Assembly: GCA_003132865.1 (NCBI GenBank)
Contig: PKYZ01000715.1
Span: 1 to 17,450, forward strand
Direction: 5' to 3'
Length of the DNA stretch: 17,450 bases
Source: Bryobacterales bacterium
GTDB lineage: Bacteria; Acidobacteriota; Terriglobia; Bryobacterales; Bryobacteraceae
Below are positions 6,219 through 14,134 of this stretch, in pieces. Position 1 is the stretch's first letter, and the number at the start of each line of letters is the position of its first letter. The notes under the pieces are model-generated. The model made no database searches and was not told the origin of the DNA. It was given only the letters and a program-made list of their open reading frames with translations. Both the position numbers and the translations under genes were made by a program.

Positions 6219-7542
6219 CCAACGTCCCCTTCGAACCAATCGCCCACAACCGATGCTGCGTCCTTACCAACAGCATCCCGCCAGCAATCGCCGGCGTCGC
6301 CATCAACGGCTCGCCCATTTCATTCTTCTGCAACAGCTCGAAATGCGGGCCGGCTTTCACCACGAAGATGTCGCCGTCTTCGCTCGGCAGGTAGATTTTG
6401 CCGTCGGACGCGACCGGCGATCCGCTGAATCCCGACCCCTGGTGCGGAATGCGCTCGCGGTAAATCTCGGCCCCGGTCGCCAGGCTGTAGCAATCGAAGA
6501 CCCCCGCGTTGCCCAGCACGTAAAGATAGCCGCCGTAAATCAGCGGAGTAGGCATGTAGGGGCCGCGCTGCTGCTTCTGCCACGCCACCCAGTGCGCATC
6601 GCCCGTGATGTCGCCGGCGGCTCCGGCGCGAATCGCGAAGATTGGAGCTTCCGGCCTGCGCCCGCTCGCCACCACGATCAGGCCGTCCCCGAAGACCGGC
6701 GTGGGCGCGGTGATCTTGGAACTCCCGCCCAAACGCCATAGCTCTTTGCCTGTCGCGGGATCGTATCCGCGCACGAAATTCGAACCGTTCGTCACCAGTT
6801 CGGTCCGCGCGGGCCCCCGATAGACCGCCGGCGTGCCCCAGGAGGGCAGCTCGTCGCGCTCGGCTTTCCAAACCGTGCGGCCCGTCTCCCGGTCGAACGC
6901 TTCCAGGAACGAGCCTTTCTGCTGGTCGCACTGGACGATGACCTTGTCCCCATAAAGGATCGGCGAACTGGCCGTGCCCCACTCGTACTCGGGAAGGTCG
7001 TAGGCGCCCACGTTGAGCTTTCCCAAATCGCGTTTCCACAACAGCTTTCCGGCCATATCGTACGCATACAATCCCTGCGAACCGAAGAAAGCGATCACAA
7101 CTTTCCCATCCGTGGCTGGCGTGGAGTTGGCGTAAGTGGCCTTCATGTGGCGCTTCTCTTTTGGCACCCCCTCGTAAGCCGTGCGATCCCACAGGATCTT
7201 GCCGCTGACGCGGTCGAGGCAGATCAGCTTCCACTGCTGCGGGCTGACATCGTCCGACGCATCGCCCTCGCCGTACAGGCCGCGCTTGAAGGAGGCGTCC
7301 GGCCGGCTGCTGATGGCGGTGGTCACGAAGATCAGGTCCTGCCACACGATGGGACTCGAATGCGCCAGGCCCGGCAGAGGTGTGGTCCATTGGATCTGGG
7401 TTCCGTGCGCGGCGTCCCATTTCACGGGCAGATTCTGGTGGTCGGCGACGCCGGAAGTCGCGGGTCCGCGAAAGGAAGGCCAGTTCTGCGCGGCTGCGGC
7501 GGACACCAGCGCCAACAGCAATGCCGGAAAGCGAAGGGCCAT
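6205..7542 (-). CDS. Exported PQQ-like beta-propeller repeat protein
   Basis: A 445-residue protein with a clear signal peptide (residues 1-18, [18 protein letters not shown]). About seven to eight beta-propeller blades follow, marked by recurrent WxxxLxxxxxSSPxxxxxxIxV and D(x)xTGxxxW patterns such as [13 protein letters not shown] and [14 protein letters not shown]. These are PQQ-quinoprotein/BamB-like repeats. No quinoprotein catalytic residues are evident, so it is probably a structural or binding propeller rather than a dehydrogenase. The WPSFRGP start of the mature part is common in large acidobacterial and planctomycete propeller families. The ATG at 7542 is chosen because it opens the signal peptide. 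Longer in-frame starts upstream read through the promoter region. It overlaps the following membrane protein gene and is divergent from the PadR operon. Confidence 0.88.
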   Translation of the reverse strand: MALRFPALLLALVSAAAAQNWPSFRGPATSGVADHQNLPVKWDAAHGTQIQWTTPLPGLAHSSPIVWQDLIFVTTAISSRPDASFKRGLYGEGDASDDVSPQQWKLICLDRVSGKILWDRTAYEGVPKEKRHMKATYANSTPATDGKVVIAFFGSQGLYAYDMAGKLLWKRDLGKLNVGAYDLPEYEWGTASSPILYGDKVIVQCDQQKGSFLEAFDRETGRTVWKAERDELPSWGTPAVYRGPARTELVTNGSNFVRGYDPATGKELWRLGGSSKITAPTPVFGDGLIVVASGRRPEAPIFAIRAGAAGDITGDAHWVAWQKQQRGPYMPTPLIYGGYLYVLGNAGVFDCYSLATGAEIYRERIPHQGSGFSGSPVASDGKIYLPSEDGDIFVVKAGPHFELLQKNEMGEPLMATPAIAGGMLLVRTQHRLWAIGSKGTLDARQ

Positions 7543-7622
7543 GGCATTGATGATAACGCCGTCCCAGTGTGTCATGCCGGCGGCGCGCCGTCCCGATGCA
7601 AATCCAAAGCAAAAATAGCCGG

Positions 7623-7651
7623 TATGTAGCATACTACTATGGGCTTGTCAA
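7623..7651 (-). promoter_or_regulatory. Leftward promoter of the beta-propeller operon
   Basis: Minus-strand TTGACA (7651-7646), a 17-nt spacer and TACATA (7628-7623). Transcription would start near 7616 and give a leader of about 75 nt. The -35 overlaps that of the rightward PadR promoter, and the imperfect palindrome 7626-7637 covers part of the -10 and spacer. Confidence 0.6.
7626..7637. promoter_or_regulatory. Operator-like palindrome, copy 1 (imperfect)
   Basis: GTAGCATACTAC matches its own reverse complement at 10 of 12 positions and is nearly identical to the perfect palindrome 27 bp to the right. It overlaps the -10 and spacer of the leftward promoter. It is a likely binding site for the PadR protein encoded next door. 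Confidence 0.6.
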
Positions 7652-7674
7652 GTAGCATGCTACATAGGTATAAT
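7645..7674 (+). promoter_or_regulatory. Rightward promoter of the PadR operon (probably leaderless)
   Basis: TTGTCA (7645-7650), an 18-nt spacer and a consensus TATAAT (7669-7674). The expected start point falls 7 nt after the -10, on the A of the ATG at 7681, so the mRNA is probably leaderless. That agrees with the lack of any ribosome-binding site. The perfect palindrome 7653-7664 fills the spacer. Confidence 0.75.
7653..7664. promoter_or_regulatory. Operator-like palindrome, copy 2 (perfect)
   Basis: GTAGCATGCTAC is a perfect 12-bp palindrome between the -35 and -10 of the PadR promoter. Bound repressor would block polymerase, which fits the autorepression common in the PadR family. Confidence 0.65.
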
Positions 7675-7680
7675 TCCTGC

Positions 7681-7998
7681 ATGGCAGGCGAGCCCCGACT
7701 CTCCCACACCGCTGCGATGATCCTCCAGGCCATCGGCGCCGGCCATGTTTACGGCCTCAGCGTAATGGAAATGACGGGTCTCCCCAGCGGCACCGTTTAT
7801 CCGGCGATGCGGCGGCTGGAGCGCGACGGTCTGATCCGGTCTCAGTGGGAATCGCAGTCGATCGCCGACGCCGGGAAGCGGCCGGCCAGGAAGTACTACC
7901 GGCTCACGCGCTCCGGCAAGACGACGCTGGATGCCTCGCAGAAGCGCTATCCACTGCTCGCCCTGTTGGCGTCGTCTTCAGAGGTGGAACAGGCATGA
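7681..7998 (+). CDS. PadR-family transcriptional regulator
   Basis: A 105-residue winged-helix protein. PadR features in order: an N-terminal helix LSHTAAMILQAIG, a YGLSVMEMTG stretch, the recognition region LPSGTVYPAMRRLERDGLI (helix plus turn), and the wing ending in KYYRLTRSGKTTL. The C-terminal dimerisation part is short, as in the compact PadR subfamily. It most likely represses its own promoter and the divergent propeller promoter by binding the two palindromes at 7626-7637 and 7653-7664. The ATG at 7681 is chosen because it coincides with the predicted transcription start; earlier in-frame ATGs lie inside the promoter. Its stop overlaps the start of the next gene (ATGA), so they are coupled. 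The inducer is unknown. Confidence 0.88.
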   Translation: MAGEPRLSHTAAMILQAIGAGHVYGLSVMEMTGLPSGTVYPAMRRLERDGLIRSQWESQSIADAGKRPARKYYRLTRSGKTTLDASQKRYPLLALLASSSEVEQA

Positions 7999-8771
7999 GG
8001 ATCTTGCATCTTGCAATTCTCCGGGCCGCCGGTTTGCTTGTCCCCGGCCCACAGCGTGCGGAGTGGCTCGCTGAGTGGAGATCGGAACTTTGGTATGCCC
8101 GGCCGTCGGGCGGCCACATGGACGCGACCGCGTTTTGTTTGGGCGCATTCCAGGATGCGCTCTGGCTCCGGCGCAACGGCTCGCGCTGTAAGTTGCGAGA
8201 CATCTTCCCCCTGGATTCTCCCTCCCGATGTCTGTTTCTCCTGGCTGCCTTCGCGGCAATCGGCTTGCTGATTGCTCTCCATCGCCCCCGCCCCATCGAT
8301 CCCAGTCCGTTCCGCGCCTTCCTGTTAATCGTCGGCCTGGCTTGCCTGATCGTGCCGGCGACCACGCCCTTATCGCTTGGGGACTATCCCGCGAGCCGCC
8401 ATGCGCCTTCCATGGCAATCAGGCTTCGGCGTTGGGTCTTCCTGGCGGCGAAGATCGTATTGATCTTGCCGATGGTGTATGCGGGCACGCTCCTGCCGGC
8501 CTCGAACCTCCTCATTCAAACTCTGCTATGGGGCTGCATCTTTGCGTTTCGCTGGGTCCTGCGCGATCAGCGGAAACGTTGCCCCGTATGCCTTCGGCTG
8601 CTCACGAACCCCGTCCGAGTCGGCCAACGCGCCGGCTGGTTCCCGGAGTGGAACTGCACCGAACTCATGTGCCTGCGAGGACACGGTATGCTGTACATTC
8701 CGGAAAACCCGACGAGTTGGTTCGGCGCGCCGCTCTGGCTCTACCTGGATTCTTCGTGGAGCGCCGTCTGA
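7995..8771 (+). CDS. Four-helix membrane protein with Cys/His-rich C-terminal tail, PadR-coupled
   Basis: A 258-residue protein I cannot assign to a named family. Residues 18-34 (PGPQRAEWLAEWRSELW) resemble an N-terminal motif seen in acidobacterial proteins encoded next to PadR regulators. Four hydrophobic segments follow at about 79-96, 107-123, 147-164 and 170-187. The cytoplasmic or periplasmic tail has CPVC (196-199), C221, C226 and H230 in a CxxxxCxxxH arrangement, which suggests a metal or redox site. The start overlaps the PadR stop by 4 bp (ATGA), so the two are made together. A sensor or signalling partner for the PadR protein is possible but only inferred from position. No catalytic motif is visible. 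Confidence 0.7.
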   Translation: MRILHLAILRAAGLLVPGPQRAEWLAEWRSELWYARPSGGHMDATAFCLGAFQDALWLRRNGSRCKLRDIFPLDSPSRCLFLLAAFAAIGLLIALHRPRPIDPSPFRAFLLIVGLACLIVPATTPLSLGDYPASRHAPSMAIRLRRWVFLAAKIVLILPMVYAGTLLPASNLLIQTLLWGCIFAFRWVLRDQRKRCPVCLRLLTNPVRVGQRAGWFPEWNCTELMCLRGHGMLYIPENPTSWFGAPLWLYLDSSWSAV

Positions 8772-8775
8772 GTCA

Positions 8776-9486
8776 ATGGAGACCTACCGCGTACGCGCCC
8801 GCAACACCGCACCCGATTCGGAAAACCGCATTCACGACGATCAGACGGCAGCCGCCCACGGTTTCCGCGCCGGACTGGTGCCGGGCGTCACCGTCTACGG
8901 CTATCTCACCGTTCCCGTGATTGACCGCTTCGGTGAGGATTGGCTGGCCCGAGGCGGCATGCGCGTGCGCTTCCTGCAACCTGTATATGCAGGCGAGGAA
9001 GTCGTCGTAACATTGTTCGGCAACGACGTCACCGCCAGCCGGACGGACGAAACGGTGTGCGCCACCGGCGAGATCTTCTGGTCCGAGGACGCGCCACCGG
9101 ACCTGGCACTCTACCCCGAGGAACCGTTGCCGGCTGTACGCCCGCCCGCATCCGCCCAGTCCCTCGCCCCTGGCCGGATTCTGGGCACGCTGTACGCCGA
9201 CCTGCCGCTGCCAGACCCCGCAGCGCTGCTCACGCTTTCCAATCGCCTGCTGATCGAGAACATGCAACTCGGTCCCTGGATTCACGTCGCGAGCGATCTC
9301 CGCCATTTCAGCCTGGCGCGCAATGGAGATCGCCTTTCGGTCCGCGGCCGCGTGGCCGAGCGCTTCGAGCGCAAGGGCCATCGGTTCGCGGTGCTGGATA
9401 TCCTCGTGGTTGCAGGCGGCGCGCGCATTGTCCAACACGTCCGCCACACGCTGATTTACGAGCTTCGCCCGCCCACCGGCGGGTAA
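8776..9486 (+). CDS. MaoC-like hotdog-fold protein
   Basis: A 236-residue protein with MaoC/R-hydratase features. The segment AAAHGFRAGLVPGVTVYGYL (residues about 25-44) resembles the hydratase-type loop and helix of the hotdog fold. FLQPVYAGEEVVV (66-78) is the typical strand pair after the central helix. A second, weaker hotdog-like half spans about residues 130-230, so this may be a double-hotdog protein. The family acts on acyl-CoA or acyl-ACP thioesters by hydration, dehydration or hydrolysis. The canonical Asp-His hydratase dyad is not obvious here, so the reaction is open. There is no signal peptide. It starts 4 bp after the preceding stop, in the PadR operon. Confidence 0.75.
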   Translation: METYRVRARNTAPDSENRIHDDQTAAAHGFRAGLVPGVTVYGYLTVPVIDRFGEDWLARGGMRVRFLQPVYAGEEVVVTLFGNDVTASRTDETVCATGEIFWSEDAPPDLALYPEEPLPAVRPPASAQSLAPGRILGTLYADLPLPDPAALLTLSNRLLIENMQLGPWIHVASDLRHFSLARNGDRLSVRGRVAERFERKGHRFAVLDILVVAGGARIVQHVRHTLIYELRPPTGG

Positions 9487-9501
9487 AATCGAAGCATACA
9501 C

Positions 9502-10338
9502 ATGAAATTGGCGGTGACGATCATGGCGCTGCTCGGAGCTTTACCGGCGCAGTCGCGGACCGTGCGCGTGGCGGTCTGCCAGATTCTTTCGATCGATGGC
9601 GATCGCGAAGGCAACTTCCGGCGCGTGGAATACGCCCTGGAAGAAGCGCGCGCCGCGCACGCGGACATCGCCGCGTTTCCCGAGTCGGTCATCCTGGGTT
9701 GGGAGAATCCGGGTGCCCACCGCATGGCCACGCCGATCCCCGGCGCCGACAGCGACCGCATCGCCGCGCTGGCCAGGAAATTCGGGCTGATGATCTCGAT
9801 CGGCCTCGATGAAAACGACGGCGGCAAGCTGTACGACTCCGCCATCCTGGTGGATAGGGCCGGCAAGCTCCTGTGGAAGCACCGCAAGCTGAACGTGCTG
9901 GCCTGGCTCATGGAGCCGCCGTACTCCGAAGGCCGGCCGGAAGACATCGGCGTAACGGAGACGGAATTCGGGCGCATCGGCCTGGTGATCTGCGCGGACA
10001 CGTTCGGGGACCAGATTGCGCAGCGAATCGGACAACTGGCGCCCGACCTGATGCTCGTGCCCTACGGCTGGGCCGCGCCGGTGGACAAGTGGCCGGAACA
10101 TGCGAAGGAACTGGAGAACCTGGTTGCGAAGCGCGCGGCCGAGTGGAAATGTCCCGTGGTAGGGACGGATGTGATCGGAGAGATGACGCACGGCCCATGG
10201 AAAGGGCAGACCTATGGCGGAGCCAGCGTGGTGGTGGATGCCTCGGGCAAGGTGCTGCACGTGCTCCGCGATCGCGACGTGGAAGTGCGGACCGTGACCC
10301 TGGAACTCCCAATTCGTCCTTCTTCCAAATCGCGATGA
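9502..10338 (+). CDS. Exported carbon-nitrogen hydrolase (nitrilase superfamily)
   Basis: A 278-residue member of the nitrilase superfamily, which cleaves amide or nitrile C-N bonds. The Glu-Lys-Cys triad is visible: E61 in AFPESVILGW, K129 in KHRKLNVL and C164 in LVICADTFGD. The fold is otherwise complete. Residues 1-18 (KLAVTIMALLGALPAQS) look like a Sec signal peptide, unusual because most relatives are cytoplasmic, so a periplasmic amidase is suggested. The substrate is unknown; aliphatic amides or N-carbamoyl compounds are possible. It follows the MaoC-like gene by 15 bp, which makes it the last gene of the PadR operon. No good ribosome site is seen before the ATG. Confidence 0.88.
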   Translation: MKLAVTIMALLGALPAQSRTVRVAVCQILSIDGDREGNFRRVEYALEEARAAHADIAAFPESVILGWENPGAHRMATPIPGADSDRIAALARKFGLMISIGLDENDGGKLYDSAILVDRAGKLLWKHRKLNVLAWLMEPPYSEGRPEDIGVTETEFGRIGLVICADTFGDQIAQRIGQLAPDLMLVPYGWAAPVDKWPEHAKELENLVAKRAAEWKCPVVGTDVIGEMTHGPWKGQTYGGASVVVDASGKVLHVLRDRDVEVRTVTLELPIRPSSKSR

Positions 10339-10745
10339 CGCGCGATGCCGATTAGTTTTGCCCCTCAATTGAACAACTTGCCGGGAATGCCCGCCAGTTC
10401 TCTCCCGCCCTCGCCATATCATTCAGTCAGGAGGAGAAAAGCGCGCGCACCATCCAAATTTGGCTTCTTTCGAAAATTCCCCGGCAGCCCGATTGGAGAT
10501 GCAGGAAACGACGCTGGACACCATGAAAATAAACGACTTACGAGAAATTGGCTTTGTTCGGTAGAAAAATGCTGAGCGAATCGCTCACCCCTGGAGTTTG
10601 GCCATTTCGGTGGGGCAGGTTGTGCGCCAGCCAACTCTCACACTTCCGGCCGATGAGAAGATTGGACCGTGCGTTACCTATAGATAGTTATTGCTGGCTG
10701 ATGTCAGCTTGCCAATCTTGCACGCCCTCTGGTATTCCGGTGTCT
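10339..10745. other. Gene-free, lower-GC stretch upstream of the TIM-barrel gene
   Basis: These ~407 bp hold no convincing gene. Short frames exist but lack conserved character, and an in-frame extension of the downstream gene to 10548 reads like non-coding sequence. The base composition is visibly more AT-rich than the neighbours. Small stems are present, for example TGAGCG (10573-10578) with CGCTCA (10582-10587). A promoter for the next gene is expected here, but no hexamer pair stands out. Either a long regulatory region or the footprint of a past insertion or deletion is possible. Confidence 0.6.
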
Positions 10746-12698
10746 ATGATGTCGTACTCAAATCCACGAAGATTGCCAAAAGTATTTTCCCTGCCATTAG
10801 TTCTGGTCATGGCCGCCGCGCCGCTGGCCTCCCAGAACCAGACCGAGCAGCAGTACATCAGTTCGGTCAATACGGCGATCAACAACCTTGTCAGCACGCT
10901 GGGCGCACCGACCCAACCCATCATTTTCGGCGGCAACCTGGCGGCCGCCTATGGCACCCGGATCGGCAATGAAGACTTGTCCGTCGTGCTGGACTATGTG
11001 GATGGCCTGAAAGCCGCCGGCGTCCAACGCGTCGAGTTCAACCCGTCGATAGCCACCATGTCTCACCCGGGCAACGTAACCAAGTATGATGCGATCGTCC
11101 GGCATATCCGGGAGCTAGGCCTCCAATTGGCCATCAATCCGGAATACGAGATCGGGGAGGTCGACGCATCCCCTATCGCCAATTTCGCGGACTTCCGGAC
11201 GCAGGCGCTTGCTGAATACCAGGTACTGGCGTCCCGCTATCAGCCCGATAACTTCGTGATCATCCACGAGCCCGACACCGCGGCCGCCCGCCTGGGGTTC
11301 AGCACCCAGATATCGGACTGGCACAATTTCATTCTGGCAGCCGCTCCCATCGTCAAGGCCGCCTCGCCGCACACCCGAGTGGGAGCTGGGTGCGACTATA
11401 ATCCCGCGCTGCACACTTACCAGAGCGAAGACAACTATTTCCAGGACTTCGTCACGATTCCGGTGCTGGATTTCGTGACCATGGACATTTATAGCTCGGC
11501 CTTCGACAAGTTTACCCAGTGGGCCCAACTGGCACAGGCGAACGGCAAGGGAGTCTATATCGAGGAACTCTGGACGCCCTTTGACTTACCAAATCCACTG
11601 GGGCCGTGGAATGGCGAACCGCTGGCGGATCGAGCTCTCATAGGACCGGTGAACGCCGATTTCGCGGCGATGGACGCAAATTGGTTGCATGGCATGATGC
11701 TGTTCGCCTCCGCGAACCACATGGAATCGATGACACCTTTCACCACCGAAGCCTTCTTTTGGTATGGGCCGGCCGGCGAAGATACGCCCGACAACACCGC
11801 CTACCAAACTGCGGACGAACAAGCCATTCGACAAGGGCAGCTCTCCACCACCGGCCAAGCCTACCTGGCGGACAGCGGGCAGATGGGAGTCCAGCGGCTC
11901 ACTAATATCTCGAGCGCCAGCTACGCCACGCTCCCCACCGTATTCAACCCCACCTGCGGAACGGCCACGAATCCGTGCAACGCGCAGACGCTCGTGGCTC
12001 CCGATTCCCTGATGTCCGCCTTCGGCGCGGACCTGGCGACTACCTACGCCGTGGACGGCACATTTCCCACCAGCCTCGGTGGCACAACCATGACGTTGGT
12101 GGATGCCACTAACACCTCCTACCCGGTGCAGATGTACTTCGCCGGGCCTAATCAAGTGAACTACTACGTGCCCGGCAAGGTGCAGCCCGGTCCCGCGACC
12201 ATCACGGTTTCGAGCGGTGACGGCACCCGGACGGCAGGCACCGTGCTGGTTGCGCCGGTGGCGCCCGGCCTGTTTACCGCCAATGCCAGCGGCCAGGGCG
12301 CCGCGTCCGCGCTGGCGATTTGCGCGGGTGTCTGCACCGGTTGGCCCAACCGGCAAGCCAATGGACAATACTTCCAGGACGCCTTCGCGTGCGCCGGTAG
12401 CGCCGGTTGCACGCCGCAACCCCTCAGCATAGGCGCGTCCGACACTGTGGTAATGGAGCTTTTCGGTACGGGCTTCCGCCACTTGTCGTCGCCTGCCGTT
12501 CTCACTGTCCGGATCAATGGTCAGGCCGTGCCGTTCCTATACGCCGGAGCGCAAGGCGATATTGGACTGGATCAGCTCAACGTGCAACTGCCCTACAGCC
12601 TGGCGGGCAGCGGCCAGGTCAACCTCGTGTTGAGCGTGCAGGATACCGTGGACAACGTCACTGTGACCTCCAACACGGTAGCGCTCAACATACAATGA
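10746..12698 (+). CDS. Exported TIM-barrel glycosidase-like protein with TIGR03437-type C-terminal domain
   Basis: A 650-residue protein in three parts. Residues about 1-29 are a signal peptide (basic start, LPLVLVMAAAPLASQ). Residues about 45-380 look like a clan-A-type TIM barrel. Its possible catalytic glutamates are E175 in IIHEPDTAA, at the usual acid/base strand-4 position, and E273 or E274 in GVYIEELW, at the strand-7 nucleophile position. Residues about 386-650 match the Solibacter paralogous domain TIGR03437, with ISSASYATL, APGLFTANASGQG, MELFGTGFRH, and YAGAQGDIGLDQLNVQLP. That domain occurs at the end of many exported Solibacter proteins and is probably for surface attachment or secretion; its function is not established. 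The likely role is extracellular polysaccharide attack, with substrate unknown. Start choice: tandem ATGs at 10746/10749 open the signal peptide; no clear ribosome site. Confidence 0.8.
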   Translation: MMSYSNPRRLPKVFSLPLVLVMAAAPLASQNQTEQQYISSVNTAINNLVSTLGAPTQPIIFGGNLAAAYGTRIGNEDLSVVLDYVDGLKAAGVQRVEFNPSIATMSHPGNVTKYDAIVRHIRELGLQLAINPEYEIGEVDASPIANFADFRTQALAEYQVLASRYQPDNFVIIHEPDTAAARLGFSTQISDWHNFILAAAPIVKAASPHTRVGAGCDYNPALHTYQSEDNYFQDFVTIPVLDFVTMDIYSSAFDKFTQWAQLAQANGKGVYIEELWTPFDLPNPLGPWNGEPLADRALIGPVNADFAAMDANWLHGMMLFASANHMESMTPFTTEAFFWYGPAGEDTPDNTAYQTADEQAIRQGQLSTTGQAYLADSGQMGVQRLTNISSASYATLPTVFNPTCGTATNPCNAQTLVAPDSLMSAFGADLATTYAVDGTFPTSLGGTTMTLVDATNTSYPVQMYFAGPNQVNYYVPGKVQPGPATITVSSGDGTRTAGTVLVAPVAPGLFTANASGQGAASALAICAGVCTGWPNRQANGQYFQDAFACAGSAGCTPQPLSIGASDTVVMELFGTGFRHLSSPAVLTVRINGQAVPFLYAGAQGDIGLDQLNVQLPYSLAGSGQVNLVLSVQDTVDNVTVTSNTVALNIQ

Positions 12699-12707
12699 AG
12701 TGAAGTT

Positions 12708-12779
12708 AGAAGACAGAAGTCAGAAGACAGAAGAGCGGCATTCCGGCTTCTGACTTCTGATCTGTGACTTCTGTCTTCT
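12708..12779. terminator. Heptamer-rich inverted repeat, likely bidirectional terminator
   Basis: Between the convergent TIM-barrel and MFS genes, a perfect 15-bp outer stem (12708-12722 with 12765-12779) and a further CAGAAG/CTTCTG pairing can form a long hairpin. The arms are built from repeats of the unit AGAAGNCAG, seen as AGAAGACAGAAG and AGAAGTCAG. The hairpin is long and ends at T-rich runs on either strand, so it could stop transcription from both sides. The simple repeated unit also resembles interspersed intergenic repeats, so it may be a repeat family rather than a specialised terminator. Confidence 0.7.
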
Positions 12780-12790
12780 TGCTTCTTCCT

Positions 12791-14134
12791 TTAATGCACC
12801 CACGACCGTTCGATCTCTTCCAGGCTCCGCCCCTTGGTCTCCGGCACGAAGCGCCAGACGATGACGAACGTGACGACGCACATCCCGCTATACACCAGAA
12901 ACGCGCCGGTCGCCGAAATGGCCTTCACCAGCGAGAGGAACGTCATCGTCAACGTCGTGCAGGCGATCCACAGGCAGATGGTGGCGAGGGACATGGCGCG
13001 TCCGCGGATGCGCGTCGGAAAGATCTCCGAAAGCAGCACCCAGAATCCCGGCCCCAGACCCACCGCGAAGGCCGCCACGCAAAATAGCATGATGCTCAGC
13101 ACCAACATGGCAGGCGGCGGATTCAGCAGGAACGCGACGCCCAGCGCGGCCTGGCACACGGCCATGGCGGCGGTCGAGATCATCAGCAAAGGCCGCCGCC
13201 CGAGCTTGTCGATCAGGCCCAGCGCCACGATGGTCATCAGGAAATTCACCCCGCCGACCACCACGTTGGCGAAGACCGCCGAAGTGTCGCTCTGGTGCGC
13301 CACGTGTTCTTTGAAGATGATGGAGCCGTAGAACAGCACCGTGTTGATGCCGGTAATCTGCTGCAGGATCGCTAGCGACACCGCGATCCAGAACGCGCGC
13401 CGCAGGCCGGGTTCGAACAGTTCCCGCAAGGTCCCGGTCTCCTCGGCGACCGCCTCCTCAATCTGCCGCAGCTCGTGCGCGGCGGCGGCGCTGCCGTTGA
13501 CGCGGGTCAGCACCCTGAGAGCTTCTGGGCTGCGATCGTTCTCCACCAGCCAGCGCGGGCTTTCAGGCACGAAGAACAGCGCGATGAAGAACGCCACGGC
13601 GGGCACGGCGGCGGCCGCGAACATCCAGCGCCAACCGTTTTGCGCGTTGAAGGCCAGCAGCCAGTTCACCAGGTACGAGAGCAGGATTCCGGTGACGATA
13701 GTCATCTGGTTCAGCGCCACCAGCCTGCCGCGGCTTTTGGCGGGCGCCACCTCGGCGATGTAGAGCGGCGCCAGCACCGAGGCCGCGCCCACGGCCAGTC
13801 CTCCTGCCAGTCGCGCCGCGGCGAACTGCGCCAGTGTGCGCGGGATGGCCGCGCCGATCGCGGAAACCGCGAACAGCAGACCGGAAATCATCAACACGCG
13901 TCGGCGGCCGAAGCGGTCGCTCAGCCAGCCGGCCACGCTGGCGCCGAAGATACAGCCGAACAGCAGGCTGCTGGCGGCCATCTCGGTCTGGACTTCACTG
14001 AGATGCAGTTGCGCGCGCAGAAAGATCAGCGCGCCGTTGATGACCGCGATATCGAATCCGAACAGCAGGCCGGAGGTGGCGGCCACGATGGTGGTCAGAA
14101 GAACGTACAGGGAACTGCCGCGGTCAATCTTCAC
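12791..14134 (-). CDS. Sugar-porter MFS transporter
   Basis: A 447-residue, 12-helix transporter of the sugar porter family (XylE/GalP type), probably a proton-coupled sugar importer in the inner membrane. Motifs in order: GWLSDRFGRRR (69-79) in loop 2-3, PESPRWL (190-196) before the central loop, QQITGINTVLFYG (258-270) in helix 7 with the conserved sugar-binding Gln-Gln and Asn, GRRPLL in loop 8-9, and PETKGRSLEEIE at the end. The length is standard. The start is a GTG at 14134 whose last two bases with the next A form the TGA stop of the upstream GH2 gene (GTGA overlap), with GGAG ahead of it. This couples its translation to the glycosidase gene and suggests that its substrate is the sugar the glycosidase releases. 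Confidence 0.92.
   Translation of the reverse strand: MKIDRGSSLYVLLTTIVAATSGLLFGFDIAVINGALIFLRAQLHLSEVQTEMAASSLLFGCIFGASVAGWLSDRFGRRRVLMISGLLFAVSAIGAAIPRTLAQFAAARLAGGLAVGAASVLAPLYIAEVAPAKSRGRLVALNQMTIVTGILLSYLVNWLLAFNAQNGWRWMFAAAAVPAVAFFIALFFVPESPRWLVENDRSPEALRVLTRVNGSAAAAHELRQIEEAVAEETGTLRELFEPGLRRAFWIAVSLAILQQITGINTVLFYGSIIFKEHVAHQSDTSAVFANVVVGGVNFLMTIVALGLIDKLGRRPLLMISTAAMAVCQAALGVAFLLNPPPAMLVLSIMLFCVAAFAVGLGPGFWVLLSEIFPTRIRGRAMSLATICLWIACTTLTMTFLSLVKAISATGAFLVYSGMCVVTFVIVWRFVPETKGRSLEEIERSWVH

Noticed and set aside
6320..7612. Minus-strand open frame of 430 codons in another frame of the propeller gene
   Set aside because: The propeller frame has a signal peptide and repeats; this frame is Arg-rich noise.
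10548..10745. N-terminal extension of the TIM-barrel gene
   Set aside because: The extra 66 residues look non-coding, and a signal peptide starts at 10746.
11586..12482. Minus-strand open frame of 298 codons opposite the TIGR03437 domain
   Set aside because: Gly/Arg-rich mirror of a well-supported coding strand.
12708..12779. CRISPR-like repeats
   Set aside because: The units are 7-12 bp simple repeats in inverted arms with no spacers of even length.
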